A stretch of 64,000 nt of DNA from positions 1 to 64,000 of the forward strand of contig NZ_FXYF01000014.1 of the NCBI RefSeq assembly GCF_900184945.1. The letters are read 5' to 3'. Of the stretch, positions 51,669-60,182 are shown piece after piece. Every line of letters begins with the position of its first letter. Position 1 is the stretch's first letter. Made by a program: the position numbers and the translations under genes. The notes below the pieces were generated by a model, which did no database searches, was not told where the DNA came from, and saw nothing but the letters and a program-made list of their open reading frames with translations. The stretch comes from Antarctobacter aquimaris. GTDB lineage: Bacteria > Pseudomonadota > Alphaproteobacteria > Rhodobacterales > Rhodobacteraceae.

Positions 51669-52472
51669 ATGACACATCCGCTTTTGACCCAGGACCATAT
51701 CGATGCCTACGCCCGCGACGGCGTTGTGCTTGTCAAAGGCCTGTTCAAGGATCAGGTCGAGCAGCTGCGGGCGGGTGTCGCGCGCAACATGGCCGAACCC
51801 GGTCCCTATGCCGCCGAGAACCTGAAGGAGGGCGAAGGCGGGCGGTTCTTCGACGATTACTGCAACTGGACGCGCATCCCCGAATTCGAAGCGGCCATCA
51901 AGGCCTCACCGGCTGCGGCCGTCGCGGCCGAACTGATGGGGTCCAGGACGGTGCAGATGTTCCACGATCATGTGCTGGTCAAGGAACCGGGCACCTCAAA
52001 GCCGACGCCGTGGCATCAGGACGCCCCGTATTACTTTGTCGAAGGCGACCAAACCGTCAGCTTCTGGTCGCCGCTCGATCCGGTGCGGCAGGCCTCGTTG
52101 CGCTGTGTCGCCGGATCACATCTCTGGGAAAAGCCCGTTCTGCCGACGCGCTGGCTGGCCGAGACCAGTTTTTATCCCGATGATGACACCTACATGCCCG
52201 TCCCTGATCCCGACGCCGAGGGCATGGATGTCCGCGAATACGCGATGGAACCCGGTGATGCGGTGGCGTTCAACTACAAGACGCTGCACGGGGCACGCGG
52301 GAATGACAGCGGCTCGCGCCGCCGCGCCTTTTCGCTGCGCCTGCTGGGTGATGATGCCCGCTACGTCGAACGCCCCGGCCCCACGTCGCCCCCCTTTCCC
52401 GGTCATGAGATGAAACCGGGACAGCGCCTGCGCGAAGACTGGTTCCCGCTACTTCTGGATACTGCAAAGTAG
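51669..52472 (+). CDS. PhyH-type Fe(II)/2-oxoglutarate dioxygenase
   Basis: A 267-residue protein. The double-stranded beta-helix iron ligands are in TPWHQDAPYY (His-x-Asp) and in KTLHGARGND (distal His), with RRRAFSLRLLGDD supplying the 2-oxoglutarate arginine. This is the phytanoyl-CoA dioxygenase (PhyH) family, which hydroxylates small molecules in bacteria, including N-methylated ones such as ectoine. It follows the Rieske gene by 40 bases; the two oxygenases probably act in one pathway. The substrate is unknown. Confidence 0.87.
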   Translation: MTHPLLTQDHIDAYARDGVVLVKGLFKDQVEQLRAGVARNMAEPGPYAAENLKEGEGGRFFDDYCNWTRIPEFEAAIKASPAAAVAAELMGSRTVQMFHDHVLVKEPGTSKPTPWHQDAPYYFVEGDQTVSFWSPLDPVRQASLRCVAGSHLWEKPVLPTRWLAETSFYPDDDTYMPVPDPDAEGMDVREYAMEPGDAVAFNYKTLHGARGNDSGSRRRAFSLRLLGDDARYVERPGPTSPPFPGHEMKPGQRLREDWFPLLLDTAK

Positions 52473-52626
52473 TCGGGGCAGCGCAGCGCCCGGAGCGCAA
52501 AGACAAGCAAACGGTGGCGATCGGGTGGCTCGGGTCATGGTGAGCTCCTGCTCTGCGGCCAGCCGCACGCAGTCATGGGTCTGGATGATCAGGGTATGCC
52601 CGCAGACCCTCGTGGCCTGAACGTGC

Positions 52627-53325
52627 TCATTCCCCGCCAACCAACCTGCGGCTGGTATCCTCGTCCAGATCGCCACTGGCCATCTTCGAGAATGCAGTGC
52701 GCCAGCCGGGCGCAAGCTCTGGCATGACAGCAAGGATCGCGGCATCCGCTTGGGAAACCCGCCGGGTCAAACGGGCTCTGGTCACGCGCGCCACCGTCCA
52801 GTCCGGTTGTGGCCGGCCAAGCAACGACACGGTATCCCCGACCCCCGCAATGCCCGGCTCCAGAACGCGGTAATACCATCCCGTCCGGCCTGTTTTCTGA
52901 AACAGGTTGGCCATGCCGCGATTGGCCGTGTGCTCGCTGACCTTCCAGCAGGGTTGCCTCCCCTGGCTGATCTGCACCACCGCGGTGCCAAGGCGCAGCG
53001 TGTCCCCGATGCACAAATCGGTTTCGGTCATGCCAAAGGTGGCGATGTTCTCGCCGAAGGCGGCTGGCGTGGTGCCGACCGGGATCGCGCCTTCGGCGAT
53101 CCAATCGGCGTAGTGGTCCGTCGCGTAATGGTGGATCGCCTTGTCGGGTCCGCCGTGGTGATCGAGGTCGGCCTGAGCATCTGACACGAAGCCGAGTTCG
53201 TCGATCTCATGGTGTCCGGCGACCGGGGTCTTGCCGATCGCAGAGGGCGGCTTGCCGTCCCAGCGATGCGCCACTTTGCCAAAGAACATCCCGTCTATCC
53301 GGGTGGTCAGGGTGGGGATGGTCAT
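52627..53325 (-). CDS. MOSC-domain protein (YiiM-like)
   Basis: A 232-residue protein with HHGGPDKAIHHYATDHYADW and FGENIATFGMTETDLCIGDTL, and the MOSC cysteine in QGRQPCWKVSEHT. It follows E. coli YiiM, which with molybdenum cofactor reduces N-hydroxylated bases. A C-terminal helical tail is present. It overlaps by 4 bases the end of a decayed MarR gene, with which it once formed an operon. Confidence 0.86.
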   Translation of the reverse strand: MTIPTLTTRIDGMFFGKVAHRWDGKPPSAIGKTPVAGHHEIDELGFVSDAQADLDHHGGPDKAIHHYATDHYADWIAEGAIPVGTTPAAFGENIATFGMTETDLCIGDTLRLGTAVVQISQGRQPCWKVSEHTANRGMANLFQKTGRTGWYYRVLEPGIAGVGDTVSLLGRPQPDWTVARVTRARLTRRVSQADAAILAVMPELAPGWRTAFSKMASGDLDEDTSRRLVGGE

Positions 53326-53651
53326 CCGGCGTCCTGTTCAAAGCAGATCTGATCTGCCTCATGGGGTTGCAGTGGCTCCGACAGCAAGGGGCAATAGCCG
53401 CCATCGGATGTGGCGTCGTGGTGACTGCACAGTCTGCAAACCCCGAACGGACGGCCGTTATTTTTCGTCAGTATGGCCCCAAGCACGGAGCGCAGCAAGG
53501 CCGGCAAGCCCGCCTTTTCGGGTTCCGCGCACTCCGCCAGGGCGACCGTCACTGGGTCCTGTCAGGATGCGACCGACGCGCCGGATGGCGTCAAATCAAA
53601 CCTGATCGCGCGTTGATCAAGGGTCGAGCGGCGTTCGGCCAGTGCCGACAT
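53322..53651 (-). pseudogene. decayed MarR-family regulator
   Basis: The C-terminal half is readable: ALLRSVLGAILTKNNGRPFG, then VCRLCSHHD and GGYCPLLSEPLQPHEADQIC. This is the Cys-containing tail found in many alphaproteobacterial MarR proteins. Upstream, in another frame from about 53651, MSALAERRSTLDQRAIRFDL and TPSG correspond to the wing region, ending at a TGA. The DNA-recognition part is missing or scrambled, so the gene is inactive. Confidence 0.65.
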
Positions 53652-53825
53652 GACGTGAAAACGCGGTGGTCGCACATCTCAGATTTACCGAACGATGTCG
53701 CGATGCCCACACTCGTGGGATTCAAGCTGCGCCGTCGCCGTCGTTAGATTTCCCATGCGTTGGTGAGTTGGGCCGCGACCTTTCGGCCGTGCCGACGCAC
53801 GTCGCACGGACCTGAGATCATACTC

Positions 53826-54593
53826 TCAGGGTTTCTCTCCATCTGCCTCTGATTCGAGGTGGCCCTTGTGCGACAGCAACTTCGCGCCGAGCAGGCATAT
53901 GAACGCCCAGCCCGTTCCGGCGAGCCATCCGGCAAGCACGTCAGTGGGCCAGTGAACGCCCAGATAGACCCGGCTGAGACCGACCAGGATCGTGACGGTG
54001 ACCGCAAGCGACAGGACATATGCCTTTTGCCGACGGCTTGCCAGGATCCGGGCGATCAGCACTCCAAGTGTCAGGTAGGCGACCGCTGCCATCATGGAAT
54101 GGCCTGACGGGAAACTCGCGGTACTGACCATCGAGCCATGAGGGACGAGGTCGGGACGGGGCCGGTCGAAGAACTCCTTGGCGATGCTCGACACGGCGAT
54201 TCCGCCGCCGACCGTCGCCAGCAGGTAGACCATCGTGCCGATCTGCCGCCTCAACAGGAAGAACCCTGCGGTGGCGAGCGTGGCGAGCGTCAGGACAGCG
54301 ACGCCCCCCAAGGCGGTAAGGTCACGCGCCATTTCCTGCAGCCAGGGCGGACCAAGTGGTATGGCGATGTCTCCCGGGGTTCTGAGCAGCAGCAGAAGGT
54401 CCCGGTCAAGATCGTGAGTTGCACCGTCAAAGACCTCGTCGGCCAGCTCGGCGAAGGCCCAGATCGTCACCACCGCGACCGCCAGAACCAGCAGCCAACT
54501 CAGCTCGATATTTCGCCCGGGCCACCGCGCGGCCGGAGTTGTCCTCGCTGGAATGCGAGGTACAACCGGTCGGTTTTCGGGCGGCTGGGCCAA
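53826..54593 (-). CDS. PAP2-family membrane phosphatase
   Basis: A 255-residue protein with about six helices and the three PAP2 motifs: KEFFDRPRP, SFPSGHSMM, and SRVYLGVHWPTDVLAG. It dephosphorylates a lipid phosphate such as phosphatidate or undecaprenyl diphosphate at the inner membrane. It follows the Rnk-like gene by 2 bases on the same strand. Confidence 0.9.
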   Translation of the reverse strand: MAQPPENRPVVPRIPARTTPAARWPGRNIELSWLLVLAVAVVTIWAFAELADEVFDGATHDLDRDLLLLLRTPGDIAIPLGPPWLQEMARDLTALGGVAVLTLATLATAGFFLLRRQIGTMVYLLATVGGGIAVSSIAKEFFDRPRPDLVPHGSMVSTASFPSGHSMMAAVAYLTLGVLIARILASRRQKAYVLSLAVTVTILVGLSRVYLGVHWPTDVLAGWLAGTGWAFICLLGAKLLSHKGHLESEADGEKP

Positions 54594-54595
54594 GA

Positions 54596-55042
54596 TCAGG
54601 TAGCCGTCTCTTCGGACGGTGGCGCCGGTTCCACTTTTGTCACCGACAGCATCCGGCGCTGGTTGTCGCGCGTGTCCCAGTAGAACCCGGCACCTTCGGC
54701 CAGCCCCAGAAGGGCCACGCCGATCGGCGTCATCAGCGACACCCGTTGCCGGGCGATGTCGGCATCTTCGGGATAGACCAGCGTCACGGTTCTCTCCAGC
54801 CCGGTGCTCTCGTCGCGGTAGGTCACTCTGCTGCCGATCGCGACGACATTCGCCGGCATCTTTGACGGAGCGACGATCCGGGCGCGCCCGATCTCGTCGA
54901 ACAGGCGGTCGGCCAGGGCCGGGTTGCGCTGCATCGCGCCTTCCGCGAGCGCCTCGATATGGGCGAGATCATCTGAATTGATGACGATTCTCGGGGTCGG
55001 CATGCGGCGCTTTTTCATGGTGCTGGTCATTTCGGTCATCAT
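54596..55042 (-). CDS. rnk: Rnk/GreA-type nucleoside diphosphate kinase regulator
   Basis: A 148-residue protein. It has a short basic N-terminus, a helical hairpin (LAHIEALAEGAMQRNPALADRLFDEIGRA), and the GreA/GreB C-terminal fold (GSRVTYRDESTGLERTVTLV, SLMTPIGVALLGLAEGAGF). This is the Rnk arrangement, which binds RNA polymerase but lacks the long coiled coil of GreA. ATG 55042 has AAGGAG 8 bases upstream. A second, more divergent copy lies upstream. Confidence 0.85.
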   Translation of the reverse strand: MMTEMTSTMKKRRMPTPRIVINSDDLAHIEALAEGAMQRNPALADRLFDEIGRARIVAPSKMPANVVAIGSRVTYRDESTGLERTVTLVYPEDADIARQRVSLMTPIGVALLGLAEGAGFYWDTRDNQRRMLSVTKVEPAPPSEETAT

Positions 55043-55124
55043 TTCATGGTCTCCTTCAAGTGATTTGGTAGCCATCGAACCTCGTGTTCGCCGTCGGCTG
55101 CCGGAATGGCATTGCGGCGACGCT

Positions 55125-55577
55125 TCAGTTCGGCGGCGTTACGTCCAGAACCGACAGCGACAATATCTCGCCATCCTCACGCAGTAGCGGGGCACGTTGC
55201 CCGACCCGCATGCCGATCAGCGTGGCACCCAGCAGCGAGGCGACCGGTATGACGCCGCCGCCAAACCCCGATCTCGTCCGATGCGACATCAGACCCTTCT
55301 GGCCGGGTCCGCCGTTCACCGAATAGGAAACCTCGCATCCGCCGGTCACGAGATCTCCGGCATGGAAGTCGGCGACAGGTTCCGTGTTCATGATCTTGTG
55401 GTGCAATACATAGGCAAGCAGCGTCCAACCGGGCAGCCGCAACTGTTCGCACTGTTCCAGATGCCGTTGCAGCAGCTGGTGATCGGTCTCGGGCAGAACC
55501 GCCCGGATGCGGGGCCTTGTCCGCGGGCCGGATTGGTTCAGGGTGGCGGCGGTATCGGTTTCGTGAATCCTGGTCAT
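55125..55577 (-). CDS. second, divergent Rnk/GreA-like protein
   Basis: A 150-residue protein with a helical N-terminal part (LPETDHQLLQRHLEQCEQLR) and the GreA/GreB C-terminal domain (GCEVSYSVNGGPGQKGLMSH, VASLLGATLIGMRVGQRAPL). Related to the downstream Rnk but clearly different in sequence. The ATG at 55577 has AGGAG 5 bases upstream. The pair is probably co-transcribed, behind a 577-base leader/promoter region with strong hairpins. Confidence 0.8.
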   Translation of the reverse strand: MTRIHETDTAATLNQSGPRTRPRIRAVLPETDHQLLQRHLEQCEQLRLPGWTLLAYVLHHKIMNTEPVADFHAGDLVTGGCEVSYSVNGGPGQKGLMSHRTRSGFGGGVIPVASLLGATLIGMRVGQRAPLLREDGEILSLSVLDVTPPN

Positions 55578-56154
55578 CACTTCTCCTCGGACGACAGTGT
55601 CGCCGCTCGCTAAACTTCTGGGTTACGATGAGGAGGCCCCGGGAGGCTGGGTAGGCGCGATAGCGCCTAGACCGCCCGGGGAGACGGGCGGTTCAGCAGA
55701 AGAAACCGGAAATGATCTGCATGTACCAACATGTCATCAGAGCTAGGCATCCGGTGTTGAATAGTCAATCGCCAGCCGCGGGTCCCTGACCATGGACGCG
55801 GCGCAAAGCCGCAAACAGCACGGCAATCGGCGCTTTCGTGCCGAAAGGTCGCACCCCGGGGCGACAGCATTGAAAGCCCGGTCAGCTATGGCCATATCAC
55901 TACCATGATGATGTTCAGCTTCCATATGAGGTTCCTGCCCAAGGCAGGAAAGCTACTGAACCGCCGGTAACCCCGGGCGGGGCGGGCTGGTGCCTGTCTG
56001 ACGCCTCGGGGATTTTCCTGATCTCTCAATGATCACATGAAACAGACGGCGGCGTATGCGCCGCCCGGGCAGGATTGCGGTTTGCCGCAGTCCGATCTCC
56101 GGGCAATGCGTCACCCGCGTCATGGCATCAGCAGCTTTGAACCAGGAGGATGAC
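55578..56154. other. 577-base divergent intergenic region, no gene seen
   Basis: Lies between divergent starts (Rnk-like and DUF1127). It contains two strong hairpins at 55652-55692 close to the Rnk-like gene. The rest, about 460 bases, shows no convincing frame. It should hold both promoters; I find no GGAAC-N17-GTT site here. Confidence 0.5.
55652..55692. repeat. two adjacent hairpins
   Basis: TAGGCGC-GATA-GCGCCTA (55652-55669) is followed at once by ACCGCCCG-GGGAGA-CGGGCGGT (55671-55692). Both have perfect stems (7 and 8 bp). They lie 75-115 bases before the Rnk-like start, probably in its leader. No T-run follows on either strand. Confidence 0.55.
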
Positions 56155-56469
56155 ATGCATCCCTATCTCTCTCATCGCGACAACCTCTCGCAATCCCTGC
56201 CCTACGAGCGCGCCTTTCGCAAACGTGCCAAAGCGGGCGAAGTTCTCCGCCGGTGGCTCAGTGCCGCGACCCGCGATTGGCAGCGGCGCAAGATGATTGC
56301 GGCACTCAGCGCCATGGATGACCGGCTTCTGCGGGACATCGGCATCTACCGCAACGACATCGCGCGCGTCGTCGACGGATTCATCGATCGTGAACTCAGG
56401 ATGACGCCTGTTGCCGAAAACGCACGTCGGAACGAGACGGCATACGAGCCATTCCGCAAAGCCGCCTGA
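56155..56469 (+). CDS. DUF1127 protein
   Basis: A 104-residue protein. LRRWLSAATRDWQRRKMIAALSAMDDRLLRDIGIYRNDI is the DUF1127 (YjiS-like) core: a Trp-rich helix, then L-x-MDDRLLRDIG. A less conserved tail of about 30 residues follows. ATG 56155 has AGGAGG about 5 bases upstream. Short DUF1127 proteins act in RNA turnover and phosphate/carbon metabolism in related bacteria. This one is longer than that minimal type. Confidence 0.85.
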   Translation: MHPYLSHRDNLSQSLPYERAFRKRAKAGEVLRRWLSAATRDWQRRKMIAALSAMDDRLLRDIGIYRNDIARVVDGFIDRELRMTPVAENARRNETAYEPFRKAA

Positions 56470-56566
56470 GCGCCGTTCCAAGCAGACCGTCGCGTCACCG
56501 GGTTACGGTGGCGCGACCATGCCCGAGCCCGGGAGTCCAAACCGCCGATCAGAGGGAGTCAAAACG

Positions 56567-56938
56567 ATGATGATTTGCAAAGCCGACTTCGAGGAACTGT
56601 TTCCTCACCTGTTCCAACCCGATCCCGCCCCGGCTCCGGCCCCGGCCCCGGCTCTGGCCCCCGCCTCGCGCAGGATGGCGCGGTCAGCGAGCGTGGAGTG
56701 CCTCGCCCGCTGGGAGAATGAAGGCGGCACCGTCCAGCCCGCCACCGGGCAGCCCCGAACGGCAGCCGGACGCAGACCGCAATACGGCTCCGACATGTCG
56801 GCGTTGGCGAGAATGCCGGCGCTGGCGAGGGCCAGCGCCATGGCCGCGACGATGCCCGGCGCAGCGTCCTATTCGGCCGCCCTGTCGATGCTTTCAGCCT
56901 ACGGGCAGATGACCAGAGACCGGCACGAGACGCTTTGA
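56567..56938 (+). CDS. hypothetical protein with Pro-Ala repeat
   Basis: A 123-residue protein. MMICKADFEELFPHLFQPD is followed by a PAPAPAPAPALAPAS run (about 21-35), then a region without a known domain and an Ala/Met-rich end. GGGAG lies 8 bases before the ATG. The start resembles the N-terminal part of DUF-type proteins found beside Usp genes, but I cannot name it. The adjacent universal stress protein gene begins about 40 bases later, so the two may be co-transcribed. Confidence 0.5.
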   Translation: MMICKADFEELFPHLFQPDPAPAPAPAPALAPASRRMARSASVECLARWENEGGTVQPATGQPRTAAGRRPQYGSDMSALARMPALARASAMAATMPGAASYSAALSMLSAYGQMTRDRHETL

Positions 56939-56980
56939 ACGTCAGGCCGAATTGCCCTGCTGCATGAAGGAGGAACGACC

Positions 56981-57931
56981 ATGAACCCCATTCGCATCCT
57001 TGCGGCGGTCGACCGGTTTCCCGAAGACGACGCGGTTCTGCTGCGTGGAATGGAGATCGCGGCTCATCACGGTGTGGCGCTGAGCATCGTTCACATCGTC
57101 GACCTGCCCGACCATGCGGCGGGTGCGGCATTGAACGATCCCGCGCGTGGCCAGGCGGTGTTCGCCGCCCGCGACCGCATCGAGGCGGCGCTGCGCCGAC
57201 ATGAGATTGATCCGGCCGACACCGATATTCGGATCGAGGCCGGATCGCCCGCTCAGCGGCTTGTCGAGATCTGCGATTTGCTCAAACCGACGCTTGTCGT
57301 GATGCGCGCGCATCACAAGTCGGGGATCATCGAAAAGCTGCTTGGCTCGACGACGGACAAGGTGATCGCCGCAGGCATCGCCCCGGTTCTGGTTGTCAGG
57401 CAGGACATCGACAAACCTTATCGTCGTGTCCTGCTGGCGATTGATGGGCCCGACAATGCTCCCGCGGCGCTGTCCTTCGTGGCAGCGCTCTTGCCGAATG
57501 CCGCCTTGCATCTGGTTCAGGCCGTGCAGATGGCGCACCAGCTTGAAGAGGCGATGCTGCGCGTCGGATTGGCGCAGTCGGACCTGTCGGCGCATCATGA
57601 TGTCCTTGCCAAGGACGCCGAAAACCGTCTGCGCTCTCTGGTCGCCGGGCTTGTGCCTCCCGTGACGTGGCAGGTGCTGCGCGGCGAACCGGCGGCAGAG
57701 CTTGTCCGCGCGACGCATAGCCCCGAGGTGGACCTGATCGCACTCGGCCCCAATCGTTCCAGCCTGATCCGGCGCGCCTTTGTCGGCAGTGTCGCGCGGC
57801 GACTGCTCCGCGATTGCGCCTGCGACGTCCTGATCAGCCGACCGGTTGAGGAGCGCCGCCCGGAGACGGTGGAGCGAGCCGAACGCGCTGACGAGCAACC
57901 GACCCCAAACCTGAAACAACTCTCGATATAG
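56981..57931 (+). CDS. tandem universal stress protein (UspA)
   Basis: A 316-residue protein of two Usp domains. The first has IRILAAVDRFPEDDAVLLRG to LGSTTDKVIAAGIAPVLVVR (about 4-140). The second has RRVLLAIDGPDNAPAALSFV to FVGSVARRLLRDCACDVLIS (about 148-290). The G-S-T/S...V ATP-site loop is recognisable in both. It is cytoplasmic and followed 9 bases later by dps2, so both belong to one stress transcript. GGAGG precedes the ATG. Confidence 0.9.
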   Translation: MNPIRILAAVDRFPEDDAVLLRGMEIAAHHGVALSIVHIVDLPDHAAGAALNDPARGQAVFAARDRIEAALRRHEIDPADTDIRIEAGSPAQRLVEICDLLKPTLVVMRAHHKSGIIEKLLGSTTDKVIAAGIAPVLVVRQDIDKPYRRVLLAIDGPDNAPAALSFVAALLPNAALHLVQAVQMAHQLEEAMLRVGLAQSDLSAHHDVLAKDAENRLRSLVAGLVPPVTWQVLRGEPAAELVRATHSPEVDLIALGPNRSSLIRRAFVGSVARRLLRDCACDVLISRPVEERRPETVERAERADEQPTPNLKQLSI

Positions 57932-57940
57932 GAGGTATCC

Positions 57941-58420
57941 ATGACCACCACCGCAATGAAAAACCCGACGACCGCAGCCGTGAAACCCGATGGGCGGAAC
58001 ACAACGCCCGTGGCCGAGGCGCTGGCCGAAGCTCTGACCGGCACCTACCGGCTTGTGATCAAATCCCACACCTACCACTGGAACGTGACCGGCCCGCTGT
58101 TCTACGCGATCCACAATCTTTCGGAAGAGCAGTACACTGACATGTTCGCCGCCGCCGACGTGATCGCCGAGCGCATCCGGGCCCTGGGCAAGCTCGCGTC
58201 AGTGACCCTGGCAGAACCGGTAGAAATGCCGGGCGGATCGCTGACGGCGGATGAAATGGTCAAGGACCTTCTGTCTGATCACGAACGCATGGCGCGCCAG
58301 TTTCACGCCCTCGTCGAAACCGCGGAGTCCCAGAAAGACCCCGCGACAGCCGACCTTGCGACCGAACGCGCCGCGTTCCATGAAAAAGCCGCTTGGATGT
58401 GGCGGGCGACAGCCGGGTAA
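57941..58420 (+). CDS. dps: Dps family protein, second copy
   Basis: A 159-residue protein with the Dps ferroxidase segment SHTYHWNVTGPLFYAIHNLSEEQYTDMFAAAD and IAERIRALG. Compared with the Dps at 18576 the core is alike, but the N-terminus (TTTAMKNPTTAAVKP) and the loop MPGGSLTADEMV differ. It forms a 12-mer that stores iron and quenches H2O2. It is coupled to the Usp gene, with its own GGAGG ribosome-binding site, and a terminator follows. Confidence 0.92.
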   Translation: MTTTAMKNPTTAAVKPDGRNTTPVAEALAEALTGTYRLVIKSHTYHWNVTGPLFYAIHNLSEEQYTDMFAAADVIAERIRALGKLASVTLAEPVEMPGGSLTADEMVKDLLSDHERMARQFHALVETAESQKDPATADLATERAAFHEKAAWMWRATAG

Positions 58421-58450
58421 ATACCTGCTCCGCGAGAGCCGAAAACGGAG

Positions 58451-58478
58451 AAGCCCCGGTCAGAGCCGGGGCTTTTTC
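58451..58478 (+). terminator. rho-independent terminator after dps2
   Basis: GCCCCGG-TCAGAG-CCGGGGC followed by TTTTT. It ends the usp-dps unit. Confidence 0.88.
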
Positions 58479-58612
58479 ATGTCAGATCTTGCGAAGATGA
58501 CCCCTGAAAAACAGCAATTCTGATTGTGCCCGAACCATATGCCGGAACGGCGATCCGGCCGATCATTGCAGGACAGGCAACCGGCTGGGCAATTCCTCGC
58601 CTTCGCGTTCGG

Positions 58613-59938
58613 TCACGGGCTCAGAACGGCCGTCGCGATGGTGAAATAGACCAGCACGCCCACCCCGTCCGAAATGGTCGTGACCAGCGGCCCGCTGGCC
58701 GTCGCCGGATCAAACCTGAGACGGCTGAGCAGGAAAGGCAGCGACATGCCGACAAGACTGCCGACGATTACGACAAGGAACATCGTCAGGCCCACGACCA
58801 GCGCAATTTCCGGCCCGCCGCGCCAGGCCCCGATCGGCAGTACGACCAGCGCCATGGTCGCGCCAAGCGCCGTGGCGATCAGCAGTTCGCGCAGGATCAG
58901 GTCGCGCCAATCCGACAGCGCCACGTCACCGGTGGCCAGGGCCCGCACCATCAGCGTGGCCGATTGCGATCCGGCATTGCCGCTGCTGTCGATCAGAAGC
59001 GGCAGGAAGAATACCAGCGCGACATAGGCCAGGATCATCTCTTCGGAATGCGCAATCCCCGCCCCGGAAAAGAGGTTGCCCAGTACCAGGAGCGCGAGCC
59101 AGACGATGCGTTTCGAATAGAGCACACCGATCCCGGCTTCGCGCAGGCTTTGCGTGAACGGCAGCACGGTCGAGATCTTCTGAAAGTCCTGGGTGGTTTC
59201 CGCCCTCATCGCATCGGCGGCGTCGTCATGGGTGACGATGCCGACCAGGCGCCCTGCCCCATCGACCACCGGGAGCGCCAGAAGGTCATAGCGTTCGATG
59301 GTCTTGGCCGCGTCTTCCTGACCTGCATCCACCGCAATCGAGATCGGCGCCGGGTCCATGATCTCACGGACCGGCATATCGTCCTCGGCGAGGATCAGTT
59401 CGTGTAGCCGGATCGATCCGATCAGGCGGTGGCCGCCGTCGAGGATATAGGAGCGATAGATCGTCTCCTTGCCCGGCGCGTCGCGTCGCAGCGAAGCGAT
59501 CGCCTCGGCCGCCGTCATGCCTTCGCTCAGTGAGGCATAGTCGGTGGTCATGAGCGCGCCGACAGAGCCTTCATCATGGCTGGACAGCGCGCGAATATCG
59601 TCGCGGTCCTCCGGTGCCAGGTCCGCCAGCAGGTGTTGCTGTTCGTCCGCAGTCAATCGGTTGAACAGATCGGCGCGGTCGTCGGCATCCATCTCGGTAA
59701 CGATCTCGGCCAGTTCTGCCTGCGTCATGGCCCGCGCCAGGCCGAGTTGCGTGTTCAGCGGCAGGTTTTCGAATGCTTCGGCGCGTCGCACCAGCGGCAA
59801 TCTTGACAGATGCTGTTGCGCCGCAGACAGGGGAAGCTGATCCAGCCAGGCCGCCAGATCGATCACATGCGCCGATTTCGCGAATTCATCAATGGCGTCG
59901 ACGGAAGCGTCGCCCGGCGGTAGGTTTATCAGTGCCAT
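58613..59938 (-). CDS. mgtE: magnesium transporter MgtE
   Basis: A 441-residue protein: N domain (about 20-130, LPLVRRAEAFENLPLNTQLG and MDADDRADLFNRL), two CBS domains (about 130-260, MTTDYASLSEGMTAAEAIAS and VDGAGRLVGIVTHDDAADAM), and a five-helix channel with LIDSSGNAGSQSATLMVRAL and DPATASGPLVTTISDGVGV. It imports Mg2+ through a channel gated by cytoplasmic Mg2+. The length is normal. It is separated from the neighbouring PLD gene by about 240 bases. Confidence 0.95.
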   Translation of the reverse strand: MALINLPPGDASVDAIDEFAKSAHVIDLAAWLDQLPLSAAQQHLSRLPLVRRAEAFENLPLNTQLGLARAMTQAELAEIVTEMDADDRADLFNRLTADEQQHLLADLAPEDRDDIRALSSHDEGSVGALMTTDYASLSEGMTAAEAIASLRRDAPGKETIYRSYILDGGHRLIGSIRLHELILAEDDMPVREIMDPAPISIAVDAGQEDAAKTIERYDLLALPVVDGAGRLVGIVTHDDAADAMRAETTQDFQKISTVLPFTQSLREAGIGVLYSKRIVWLALLVLGNLFSGAGIAHSEEMILAYVALVFFLPLLIDSSGNAGSQSATLMVRALATGDVALSDWRDLILRELLIATALGATMALVVLPIGAWRGGPEIALVVGLTMFLVVIVGSLVGMSLPFLLSRLRFDPATASGPLVTTISDGVGVLVYFTIATAVLSP

Positions 59939-60182
59939 GTCGGAAACCCCTCGAACCTGGATCCAGCTTCAGGTGTTCCCTGCGGAACGTCAAACGGTCA
60001 CTTGCCCGGTTCACCCGTTCCGGCCGGTCGGTGCCGGCTTGGGTTGGACAAAGCCGCGATGACCCGCGACACTGGCTGGCGGGCAGTTGCGTGCCGGGTG
60101 AATCCCGGGAAAAGACTGCATCAGACCGCCGGCCCATTCGCCCCGGTATCACCCGGCGCCGGCACTACCCAGAGTTGGCCCG

